Assembly (NCBI RefSeq): GCF_028553805.1
Contig: NZ_CP067141.1
Span: 1 to 64,000 of the forward strand
Source: Paracoccus saliphilus
Lineage (GTDB): Bacteria > Pseudomonadota > Alphaproteobacteria > Rhodobacterales > Rhodobacteraceae
Length of the DNA stretch: 64,000 nt
Direction of reading: 5' to 3'
In this document: one piece after another, positions 53,260 through 63,262 of the stretch
How the letters are laid out: each line of letters begins with the position of its first letter
How positions within the stretch are numbered: the stretch's first letter is position 1
Notes under the pieces: generated by a model
Database searches by the model: none
The model's input: only the letters and a program-made list of their open reading frames with translations
What the model was told of the DNA's origin: nothing
Translations under genes and position numbers: made by a program

Positions 53260-53757
53260 ATGGATGACATGAGCGATCATAACAGCGACAAGCCGGAGGC
53301 CGAAGAGCCGTTCCTGGCTGATTACCTGCAATTCCTGTTGGCCACCGCCAGCGGATTGGCGAGCCATGGGTTCCACGTGCAGGCGGCTGCCGCGGGCGTG
53401 TCGGTCGCTGAATGGCGGGTGCTGGCCTGCCTGAGCGATTGCGACGGCCAGTCGGTGACCGAACTGGCCCGGCTTGCGCAGATGGAGCAGTCGCGCCTGA
53501 CCCGGGTGATCGAGCGGATGGACAATCGCGGCCATGTCACCCGCAAACGCTGTCAGGACGACCGGCGCAAGGTCTATGTCTGGCTGACCGAGCAGGGCGC
53601 AGGGATCGGCCGCGATCTTGTCGCCCGCGCCAGGACGCATGAGGCCGAGTTCATCGAAAGCTGCCTGAGCCCGGCCGAAGGCCGCCGCCTCAAGGCACTG
53701 CTGACCCGGCTGATCGAGCGCGCCGGCAAGGGCAAGGTCCACGCCATCCGCCGTTGA
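53260..53757 (+). CDS. MarR-family regulator 1
   Basis: The 165-residue protein has the MarR winged helix: VSVAEWRVLACLSDCDGQSVTELARLAQMEQSRLTRVIERM, then the basic wing KRCQDDRRKVYVWLTEQG. It would bind a palindromic operator and release it on binding an aromatic acid. It is the last gene of the dctPQM unit. Its targets may be the 50.3 kb divergent promoter or the shared sites at 41480 and 53912; the sequence alone cannot decide between it and the second MarR. Confidence 0.9.
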   Translation: MDDMSDHNSDKPEAEEPFLADYLQFLLATASGLASHGFHVQAAAAGVSVAEWRVLACLSDCDGQSVTELARLAQMEQSRLTRVIERMDNRGHVTRKRCQDDRRKVYVWLTEQGAGIGRDLVARARTHEAEFIESCLSPAEGRRLKALLTRLIERAGKGKVHAIRR

Positions 53758-53870
53758 TCCGAGCCGGCTGCTGCCCGCGATGAGATCCAGATATATCCAT
53801 TTTCATTTATTTTGACCCGCGCGGTGGCGGTCTCGCGTCATGCGTTCATGGTATGCTACCTGTAGCGACG

Positions 53871-53907
53871 AATTCCTGCAGCAGGCCTGGCCTGTCTTGC
53901 AGGAATT
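53871..53907. repeat. Perfect inverted repeat upstream of the isatin-hydrolase-like gene
   Basis: AATTCCTGCA (53871-53880) and TGCAGGAATT (53898-53907) are exact inverted copies 17 bp apart, enclosing a smaller CAGGCC...CCTG dyad. It is either an operator next to the 16-bp site or a hairpin ending the marR transcript. There is no T-run. Confidence 0.5.
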
Positions 53908-53911
53908 TAGT

Positions 53912-53927
53912 TGCAAATGCATATTTA
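53912..53927 (+). promoter_or_regulatory. Candidate MarR operator, site B
   Basis: TGCAAATGCATATTTA, identical to site A at 41480-41495 (opposite strand). TATGAT at 53944-53949 is a plausible -10 box, placing the site over the -35 region of the promoter for the isatin-hydrolase-like/marR/ior operon. Confidence 0.6.
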
Positions 53928-54013
53928 AATGCGTAGCCTTCACTATGATCTGGATCGGCGGCATCGAGTCGCGATGCCTATGTCCGATCCGCTACTGACA
54001 GGGGGGGAAATCG

Positions 54014-54805
54014 ATGACTGCAAGTGAAACTCTTGGCGCATTGGCCGGTCTGCTCGCCTCGGGCAAGGTCGAGGTCGTGGACCTGACGGCGACGCTCGGT
54101 CCCGATACGCCATTGCTGAAATTGCCGCCCGAGCTGGCCGTGGACACGCCGCCGGTGAAGATCCACAAGATCAGCGAATATGATAATAACGGCCCGTTCT
54201 GGGCCTGGAACTGGCTGGAGCTGGGCGAACATTCCGGCACTCATTTCGACGCGCCGCATCACTGGGTCACCGGCAAGGATTATGCCGAAGGCTATACCGA
54301 CACGCTGGATGTCCAGCGGCTGATCGCGCCCGTGAACGTGCTGGATTTCAGCAAGGAATCCACCGAAGATCCCGATTTCCTGCTGACGGTCGAACATATC
54401 AAGGCATGGGAGGCCGAGCACGGCGAAATCGGCGCGGGCGAATGGGTGGTTCTGCGTAGCGATTGGGATCGCCGCAACCATGACGAGGCACAGTTTCTCA
54501 ACGCTGACGAGACCGGCCCGCATACGCCCGGACCGACCCATGACGCGATCCAGTACCTGATCGACAAGGATATCGTCGGATGGGGCAGCCAATGCATCGG
54601 CACCGATGCCGGGCAGGCCGCGACGATGGACCCGATCTTTCCGGCCCATAACCTGCTGCACAAGCATAACCGCTTCGGCCTCGCCTCGCTGACCAACCTC
54701 GATCGCCTGCCGCCAAAAGGCGCGATCCTGATCCCGGCGCCGCTGAAATTCCTGAACGGCACCGGCTCGCCCATCAGGGCATTGGCGCTTGTGGCGCGGG
54801 GGTAG
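54014..54805 (+). CDS. Isatin-hydrolase-like cyclase-family enzyme
   Basis: The 263-residue protein has the metal motif HSGTHFDAPHHW (His73, His77, Asp79, His83 region). Its overall sequence strongly resembles, from memory, the manganese-dependent isatin hydrolase of Labrenzia aggregata, including EIHKISEYD-like and WGSQCIGTDAGQA segments. Isatin hydrolase opens isatin to isatinate. The gene is first in an operon with marR and ior genes. Isatinate is a 2-oxo acid and so a natural substrate for the Ior-type enzyme encoded downstream. The exact substrate is inferred. A kynurenine formamidase role is the main alternative. Confidence 0.75.
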   Translation: MTASETLGALAGLLASGKVEVVDLTATLGPDTPLLKLPPELAVDTPPVKIHKISEYDNNGPFWAWNWLELGEHSGTHFDAPHHWVTGKDYAEGYTDTLDVQRLIAPVNVLDFSKESTEDPDFLLTVEHIKAWEAEHGEIGAGEWVVLRSDWDRRNHDEAQFLNADETGPHTPGPTHDAIQYLIDKDIVGWGSQCIGTDAGQAATMDPIFPAHNLLHKHNRFGLASLTNLDRLPPKGAILIPAPLKFLNGTGSPIRALALVARG

Positions 54806-54853
54806 GTTCCGGATGATCCGGTTCCAGTCTCCCGCAGAAGGAAGGCCCATGCG

Positions 54854-55336
54854 ATGACCCAGGATGATCACAGCCAAACCGCCGCCGCTCCCCGGCTCGG
54901 GGAAATCGGGCTTGCGAATTTCGCGCCCTACCTGATGAACCGGATCATGGGGCGCTATAACGCCTCGTTGCGCGACGAAATGGCGAGGCTCGGTCTCAGC
55001 ACGCCCAAGATGCGCGCGCTGGCGGTGCTGTCGGTCATTGACGGGCCGCTGATCCGCGAGCTGGCGATCTATGCCGTGGTGGAACAGTCCACCCTGTCGC
55101 GCGCCCTCGATCAACTGGTCGGTGACGGGCTGATCCGGCGCGCGCAGGATAGCAGCGACAGCCGCGCGACGCGGGTCTATCTGACCGAAGCGGGGCGGGC
55201 GTCATTCGACCGGCTCTGGCCGCATATGGCCGCCGCCGAGGCCGAGATGTTCCGGGGCGTCCCCGACGAGGACAAGCGCGTCTTCGTGGGCACCCTGCAG
55301 AGAGTTCTGAAAAACATACGCAAACACGAGATCTAA
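54854..55336 (+). CDS. MarR-family regulator 2
   Basis: The 160-residue protein has a long N-terminal helix region (FAPYLMNRIMGRYNASLRDE), then the winged helix with VVEQSTLSRALDQLVGDGLI as the recognition region and RAQDSSDSRATRVYLTEAG as the wing. It lies between the isatin-hydrolase-like and ior genes in one operon, 48 bp and 54 bp from its neighbours. Auxin-degradation loci of the iad type are known to be controlled by MarR proteins, so an indolic acid is a plausible effector. Binding to the shared 16-bp sites is my inference. Confidence 0.9.
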   Translation: MTQDDHSQTAAAPRLGEIGLANFAPYLMNRIMGRYNASLRDEMARLGLSTPKMRALAVLSVIDGPLIRELAIYAVVEQSTLSRALDQLVGDGLIRRAQDSSDSRATRVYLTEAGRASFDRLWPHMAAAEAEMFRGVPDEDKRVFVGTLQRVLKNIRKHEI

Positions 55337-55390
55337 TCCGGGCCCGGCAGGTCCGGCCCGCGTGCTCGTGCGTAGCCGAAGGAGAAGAAG

Positions 55391-57538
55391 ATGGCAGAGC
55401 GATCATTCAAGGCCGAGGTCAAGCATCTGCGCCTCGGCGCGGGCGAGAGCTTTACCGGCGAAGGTATTCTGGCCATCACCAAGGCGCTTCTGGAAAACGG
55501 CGTGGGCTATGTCGGCGGCTATCAGGGCGCGCCGATCAGCCATCTGATGGATGTTCTGGCCGATGCCGAGGAATTGCTGACCGAACTGGGCGTTCGTTTC
55601 GAAGCCAATGCGAACGAGGCGGCGGCGGCGGCAATGCTGGCGGCCTCGGTACATTACCCGATCCGGGGCGCGGTGACCTTCAAGGGCTCGGTCGGGGTGA
55701 ACGTGGCCTCGGATGCGCTGGCGAACCTGGCCTCGTCGGGGGTGAATGGCGGCGCGCTGGTGATCGTGGGCGAAGATTACGGCGAAGGCTCCTCGATCAT
55801 GCAGGAGCGGACCCATGGTTTCGCGATGAAATCGCAATTCTGGCTGCTGGATCCGCGCCCCAACCTGCCCTCGATCGTCAAGGCGGTGGGGGATGGTTTC
55901 GAGCTGTCCGAGGCGTCGAATACCCCGGTCATGCTGATGGTGCGGATCCGCGCCTGCCACGTGACCGGCAGTTTCCCCACCCGCGACAATCAAAGCCCCA
56001 GGCTGAGCGTCCGCGACGCCCTGTCCAATCCGCAATCGGATTTCTCGCGCGTGGTGCTGCCGCCGATGAGCTTCGCGCATGAGCAGGACAAGATCGACAA
56101 CCGCCGTCCCGCCGCCGAAGGCTACATCCGCGATCACAAGCTGAACGAGGTTTTCGGCCCGCGCGAGGCGCCTGTCGGGCTGGTCCTTCAGGGCGGCATG
56201 TATAACAGCGTGATCCGCGCGCTGCAGCGGCTTGGCCTGGCCGATATTCATGGCGAAAGCCAGGTGCCGCTTTACGTGCTGAACGTCACCTATCCGCTGG
56301 TTCCCGACGAGTTCCTGTCCTTCTGCGAGGGCAAGGAGCAGGTGCTGACCATCGAAGAGGGTCAGCCGGAATTCATCGAGCAACAGCTATCGACCTATCT
56401 TTACCGTGCCGGATCGACGGTCAAGTTGCGCGGCAAGGACGTTCTGCCGATGGCCGGGGAATATACCGGGCAGGTGATGCTGGACGGGATCGGCCAGTTC
56501 CTGCGCGAGGCCGCACCCGGTATCCTGCCCGCGCAAGTCCTGGCCCCGAACGAGGAACGCCCGCCGCTTCCCGATCTGTCCAAGACCGTGCCGATCCGCC
56601 CGCCCGGCTTCTGCATCGGCTGCCCCGAGCGCCCGATTTTCGCGGCGATGAAACTGGTGCAAAAGGAAACCGGCAAGCTGCAGATCTCGGCCGATATCGG
56701 CTGCCATCTCTTTGCCGCGCTGCCGCCTTTCGAGATCGGCGGGGCGACCATGGGTTACGGGCTTGGACCCGCCGCGAATGCCGCTTTCGACGGCGGCGGC
56801 GAGCGCAGGCCAGTGGCGGTGATCGGCGATGGCGGGTTCTGGCATAACGGCTTGTCGTCCAGCTTCACCAACATGGCCTTCAACAAGTCCGATGGCGTGG
56901 CGGTGATCGTGGACAATTACTATTCCGCCGCGACAGGCGGGCAGGACGTGATGTCGTCCCGCGCCGACAACCCGACGAAATCCACGAAGAACCCCATCTC
57001 CAAGGCGTTGAAGGGGATCGGCATCAATTGGGTGCGGCAGGTCGATCGCACCTATGATGTCGGCAAGATGCGCGACGTGTTGCGCGAGGCGCTGACCACC
57101 GATGCGCCGGGACCGCGCGTCATCGTCGCCTCGTCGGAATGCATGCTGAACCGGCAGCGCCGGGAAAAGCCGCAGCGCGCGCAGGCGATCCGCGATGGCC
57201 GCCGGGTCGAGGCGCCGCGCTTCGGCGTGGACGAGGATGTCTGCACCGGCGATCACGCCTGTATCCGGCTGTCGGGCTGCCCCTCGCTCGGGCTGAAGCG
57301 GCTGGACGATCCGCTGCGCGACGACCCGGTCGCCTCGATCGATCAAAGCTGCGTCGGCTGCGGCAATTGCGGCGAGGTGGCGGATGCCGCCGTGCTCTGC
57401 CCCTCGTTCTACCGTGCGGATCTTGTCCATAACCCCGGCAAATGGGAGACCCGGCTGGCCCGGTTCCGCGCCCGCATCATCGGCTGGCTGCAGGCCCGCC
57501 GCAACGCCAGCCGCCTGACATTCGAGGCCCAGTCATGA
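55391..57538 (+). CDS. Indolepyruvate ferredoxin oxidoreductase-like alpha subunit
   Basis: The 715-residue protein has the order pyrimidine-binding domain (N terminus, GYQGAPISHLMDVLAD), central region, thiamine-diphosphate domain (FCIGCPERPIFAA, then GDGGFWHNGLSSSFTNMAFN), and C-terminal ferredoxin-like region. The second cluster motif CVGCGNCGEVADAAVLCPSF is standard. The first reads CTGDHACIRLSGCPSL and has altered spacing. Such enzymes oxidatively decarboxylate aryl 2-oxo acids to acyl-CoA. With isatin hydrolase upstream, isatinate is the likely substrate, giving anthraniloyl-CoA or anthranilate. It overlaps the beta gene by 4 bp. Confidence 0.88.
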   Translation: MAERSFKAEVKHLRLGAGESFTGEGILAITKALLENGVGYVGGYQGAPISHLMDVLADAEELLTELGVRFEANANEAAAAAMLAASVHYPIRGAVTFKGSVGVNVASDALANLASSGVNGGALVIVGEDYGEGSSIMQERTHGFAMKSQFWLLDPRPNLPSIVKAVGDGFELSEASNTPVMLMVRIRACHVTGSFPTRDNQSPRLSVRDALSNPQSDFSRVVLPPMSFAHEQDKIDNRRPAAEGYIRDHKLNEVFGPREAPVGLVLQGGMYNSVIRALQRLGLADIHGESQVPLYVLNVTYPLVPDEFLSFCEGKEQVLTIEEGQPEFIEQQLSTYLYRAGSTVKLRGKDVLPMAGEYTGQVMLDGIGQFLREAAPGILPAQVLAPNEERPPLPDLSKTVPIRPPGFCIGCPERPIFAAMKLVQKETGKLQISADIGCHLFAALPPFEIGGATMGYGLGPAANAAFDGGGERRPVAVIGDGGFWHNGLSSSFTNMAFNKSDGVAVIVDNYYSAATGGQDVMSSRADNPTKSTKNPISKALKGIGINWVRQVDRTYDVGKMRDVLREALTTDAPGPRVIVASSECMLNRQRREKPQRAQAIRDGRRVEAPRFGVDEDVCTGDHACIRLSGCPSLGLKRLDDPLRDDPVASIDQSCVGCGNCGEVADAAVLCPSFYRADLVHNPGKWETRLARFRARIIGWLQARRNASRLTFEAQS

Positions 57539-59082
57539 CCCTGCACCAGCATCTGCCATCCGCCCCTGCCGATCCGCGCCTGGACGGGATCATCAAGCTC
57601 GCGATCCTTGCGGTCGGCGGGCAGGGGGGCGGCGTGTTGACCAACTGGATCGAGGCGCTGGCCCGCCGCAACGGCTATGTGGCGCAAGCCACCAGCGTCG
57701 CGGGCGTGGCGCAGCGCACCGGCGCGACGGTCTATTACATCGAGATGGCGCCGCAGGCTGACGCCGCCCAGGTTTTCGCGCTGGCGCCCTCGACTGGTGA
57801 TGTCGATATCATGATCGCCGCCGAGATGATGGAGGCAGGGCGCTCGATCCAGCGCGGCTTCGTGACCCCTGACCGGACGGTGCTGATCGCCTCGACCCAT
57901 CGCGCGCTTGCGGTATCGGAAAAGATGGTGCCGGGTGACGGCATTGCCTCGTCCGAAGAGGTGATCGCAGCGGCAGAGATCGCCGCGCGGCAGTTCATCT
58001 CGGCCGATTTCGACCAGATGGCCATCAATAATGGATCGGTCATCTCGGCCTCGCTGTTCGGGGCCCTGGCCGGGTCGGGCGCGCTGCCTTTCCCGCGCGA
58101 GGCTTTCGAGGATGCGATCCGGGCGGGCGGCAAGGGGGTGGAAGGCTCGCTTCGCGCCTTTGCCGCAGCATATGACTATGCGCGTGCGCCTGCAGAGGAA
58201 TCGACGTCGACCGAGCCGGGGACAGTGACTGCCCCGCGCCCATCGGGCCCCGCGCGGCTGGTCACGCAGTGGCGGGAATTGGAGGCGAGAGCCACCGCAC
58301 TGCCCGCACAGGTCACCGAGATGGCCCTGCCCGGCCTGCGCAAGGTGGTCGAGTTCCAGGATCTTGCCTATGGGCGGGAATACCTGGACCGGCTTGACGA
58401 AGTGCTAACGCAGGACGATGCCGAACATGATTTCATGCTGACGCGGGAAGCGGCGAAATATATCGCCAATGCGATGGCTTATGACGATGTGATCCGGGTG
58501 GCCGATCTCAAGACCCGGTCCAGCCGGATGACCCGGATCCAGGCCGAGATGCGGGCGGGCGAAGACAACCTGATGCAGGTGACGGAATACATGCATCCCC
58601 GCGCCGAGGAAATCGCCGGAATGCTGCCTGCCGGATTGGGTCAGAAGGCGATGGACAGCCCGAAATGGATGAAGCGGCTGGATCGCTGGTTCAACAAGGG
58701 CCGCCGGTTGCGCAGCGACAGTCTGCGCGGCTATGTCATGCTGCATATGTTGGGCGGATTGAAGGGCTGGCGCCGCCGCACCCTGCGCCACGCGCAGGAA
58801 CAGGCGCATCTGGCCGATTGGCTGAGCCGGGCGATGGACTACCGCGCGGCCAATTACGATCTGGCGGTCGAGCTGGTCCGCTGCCGTCGCCTGGTCAAGG
58901 GTTATTCGGACACCCATGCCCGTGGGTTGTCGAAATTCGATCTTGTGCTGGAGGGGATCGCCACCGTCGCCGCCCGTCCGGATGCTGCGGATTGGGCACG
59001 TCGGTTGCGCGAAGCCGCGCTGCAGGACGAGGAAGGCAAGGCCCTTGAGGGCGCCATCGGGACGATCCGGAGTTTTGCCTGA
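57535..59082 (+). CDS. Indolepyruvate oxidoreductase-like beta subunit with C-terminal DUF6537-type extension
   Basis: Residues about 20-200 of this 515-residue protein are the gamma/beta domain of 2-oxoacid:ferredoxin oxidoreductases (AILAVGGQGGGVLTNWIEALA; VAGVAQRTGATVYYIEM). The remaining ~300 residues form a helical extension of the DUF6537 type that accompanies this subclass. ATG 57535 overlaps the alpha stop codon (ATGA); the longer frame lies inside the alpha gene. A repeat element starts 18 bp after its stop codon, probably marking the end of the operon. Confidence 0.87.
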   Translation: MTLHQHLPSAPADPRLDGIIKLAILAVGGQGGGVLTNWIEALARRNGYVAQATSVAGVAQRTGATVYYIEMAPQADAAQVFALAPSTGDVDIMIAAEMMEAGRSIQRGFVTPDRTVLIASTHRALAVSEKMVPGDGIASSEEVIAAAEIAARQFISADFDQMAINNGSVISASLFGALAGSGALPFPREAFEDAIRAGGKGVEGSLRAFAAAYDYARAPAEESTSTEPGTVTAPRPSGPARLVTQWRELEARATALPAQVTEMALPGLRKVVEFQDLAYGREYLDRLDEVLTQDDAEHDFMLTREAAKYIANAMAYDDVIRVADLKTRSSRMTRIQAEMRAGEDNLMQVTEYMHPRAEEIAGMLPAGLGQKAMDSPKWMKRLDRWFNKGRRLRSDSLRGYVMLHMLGGLKGWRRRTLRHAQEQAHLADWLSRAMDYRAANYDLAVELVRCRRLVKGYSDTHARGLSKFDLVLEGIATVAARPDAADWARRLREAALQDEEGKALEGAIGTIRSFA

Positions 59083-59100
59083 AGCGGTGGGCCTTGGCTG

Positions 59101-59165
59101 GCGTCCCGCGATGGCCGGGGGTTTCACACCCCCGGACCCCCGTGGGATATTTGGATGAAGAAGAT
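59101..59165 (+). repeat. Palindromic 3'-end repeat, copy 9 (short form)
   Basis: It begins 18 bp after the Ior beta stop codon in the same polarity, with a GGGGGTTTCACACCCCC hairpin and a GGATATTTGGATGAAGAAGA end. It also separates this operon from the convergent cueR gene. Confidence 0.9.
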
Positions 59166-59183
59166 GAAAAAAGTTGGCGTGAG

Positions 59184-59585
59184 CTAGCCGCGCGCAGCCC
59201 CCGAGCTGCCAAGTTCATCGAGAATCGCGCAGTCCGGGTCGGTATCGCCACGGCATTCGGTGATCAGGTCCTGCAGCTTCCGTTCCAGAGATTGCAACTG
59301 GGCGATCTTTTCCCGGATCTCGGAGAGATGAGCGACGGCCAGGTCGCGGACATCGCGGCTGGCGCGGTTTTCATCGCAGTAAAGCCCCATCAGGCGGCGG
59401 CATTCCTCGAGCGAAAAGCCAAGGCTGCGGGCTTGTGACAGGAAATGCAGCCGGGTCAGTTGCTGGCCGCTGAAGTCGCGATAGCCGTTATCGCCGCGAT
59501 CCGGGGCGACAAGGCCGATTTCCTCGTAGTAGCGGATCGTCTTGACCGGCAGCCCGGTCGTCTCTGCGGCTTCACCGATATTCAT
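59184..59585 (-). CDS. cueR: CueR-like copper-responsive MerR regulator
   Basis: The 133-residue protein starts with the MerR-type helix (MNIGEAAETTGLPVKTIRYYEEIGL). It ends with the metal-binding loop ECRGDTDPDCAIL, whose two cysteines match the Cu(I) site of CueR. It follows copA on the same strand, so it is probably produced from the copA promoter and activates it. ATG 59585 is used because AGGAG lies 6 bp upstream; ATG 59588 is also possible. Confidence 0.88.
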   Translation of the reverse strand: MNIGEAAETTGLPVKTIRYYEEIGLVAPDRGDNGYRDFSGQQLTRLHFLSQARSLGFSLEECRRLMGLYCDENRASRDVRDLAVAHLSEIREKIAQLQSLERKLQDLITECRGDTDPDCAILDELGSSGAARG

Positions 59586-59670
59586 CATCTGCTCCTGCGC
59601 TCTGGCGGGTGAAAGAAAACTGGTCATGGCGGGCAGCGGTTTCAAGCGCCCGCCATGACTGGTGAGACCC

Positions 59671-62199
<2,529 letters not shown>

Positions 62200-62236
62200 C
62201 ATGCTGCTCCGTCCATGAATTCCCGTTCTCGGCATC

Positions 62237-62268
62237 TTACCTAGGGCTTCCAGTTACTGGAGGGTCAA
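62237..62268 (-). promoter_or_regulatory. CueR-type promoter of copA
   Basis: On the minus strand TTGACC (62268-62263) and TAGGTA (62243-62238) are separated by 19 bp. That is the long spacer typical of MerR-activated promoters. The dyad TCCAGTTACTGGA (62249-62261) sits in the spacer, like known CueR boxes. Confidence 0.75.
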
Positions 62269-62330
62269 GGGGTGATTCCAAAAATGTTCTTCAAAGCTGA
62301 GCTCCGATCCGCGCCACCTAAACGCGCCGC

Positions 62331-62397
62331 TTCTTCTTCATGAAAATATCCCCGGGGGTGCCGGGGGGCAGGCAGCCCCCCGGCCATCGCGGGACGC
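62331..62397 (-). repeat. Palindromic 3'-end repeat, copy 10 (short form)
   Basis: Minus-strand copy starting 19 bp after the nadC stop codon, with a GGGGGGCTGCCTGCCCCCC-type hairpin and a TTTCATGAAGAAGAA end. Confidence 0.9.
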
Positions 62398-62416
62398 AAT
62401 CCCGGATTGGCCAGTC

Positions 62417-63262
62417 TCAGAAATCCAACCCCAGATCCAGCGTCCGGGCCGAATGGGTCAGGGCGCCGGACGAGATGTAATCCACCCCGGTTGCAGCCAC
62501 TTCGGCGATGCGCTCCAGCCGCATATTGCCCGAGGCTTCCAGCACCACGCGCCCCGCCGCCATGGCGACCGCTTCGCGCAGCGTGGGGGTGTCCATGTTG
62601 TCCAACAGCACGACATCCGCACCGCCCTCGTCCAGCACCTCGGCAAGCTGCTCGAGGCTGTCCACCTCTATTTCGGTGCGGATCATATGCGATGCGCGGG
62701 ACTTGACTGCCTGCAGGACAGGGCGGATGCCGCCCGCCGCGGCGATATGGTTGTCCTTGATCAGGATGGCGTCGGACAGGGAGAAACGGTGATTGAAGCC
62801 GCCGCCATGCAGCACCGCCTGTTTCTCGACCAGCCGCAGGCCCGGTGTGGTTTTGCGCGTGCAGGTGATCCGCGTGGCGCACCCCTCGGTCCGGGCGACG
62901 AAAGCGGCGGTCAGGCTGGCGATGCCGCACATCCGGCCGGCGAAATTCAGCGCCACACGCTCGGCCGAGAGGATCGAGGCGGCGCTGCCCTCGATCTCCA
63001 TCAGCAACTCGCCGGGTTGGAAAGGGGTGCCGTCCGGGCAGGCGATGCGCAGAGCCAATCCCGGATCAACCAGCCGGAAGGCCATCGCGGCCAGTTGCAT
63101 CCCCGAGGCCACGCCCGCCTCGCGCGCACGCAGATGCGCGGTATAGCGCAGATCCGCCGGGATGACCGTGCGCGTGGTGACATCGCCCTGGCTGCCCAGA
63201 TCCTCGGCCAGCGCGGCACGGATCAGGGGTTCGACAAGCAGGTCGGGCAGGGACGGGATCAT
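62417..63262 (-). CDS. nadC: NadC, nicotinate-nucleotide pyrophosphorylase (carboxylating)
   Basis: The 281-residue protein shows the quinolinate phosphoribosyltransferase pattern: LAEDLGSQGDVTTRTVIP near the N terminus, RVALNFAGRMCGIA, TRKTTPGLRLVEKQAVLHGGG and IKDNHIAAAGG. It converts quinolinate and PRPP to nicotinate mononucleotide. ATG 63262 overlaps the nadB stop codon (ATGA). A much longer upstream frame lies inside nadB and was rejected. Confidence 0.95.
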   Translation of the reverse strand: MIPSLPDLLVEPLIRAALAEDLGSQGDVTTRTVIPADLRYTAHLRAREAGVASGMQLAAMAFRLVDPGLALRIACPDGTPFQPGELLMEIEGSAASILSAERVALNFAGRMCGIASLTAAFVARTEGCATRITCTRKTTPGLRLVEKQAVLHGGGFNHRFSLSDAILIKDNHIAAAGGIRPVLQAVKSRASHMIRTEIEVDSLEQLAEVLDEGGADVVLLDNMDTPTLREAVAMAAGRVVLEASGNMRLERIAEVAATGVDYISSGALTHSARTLDLGLDF

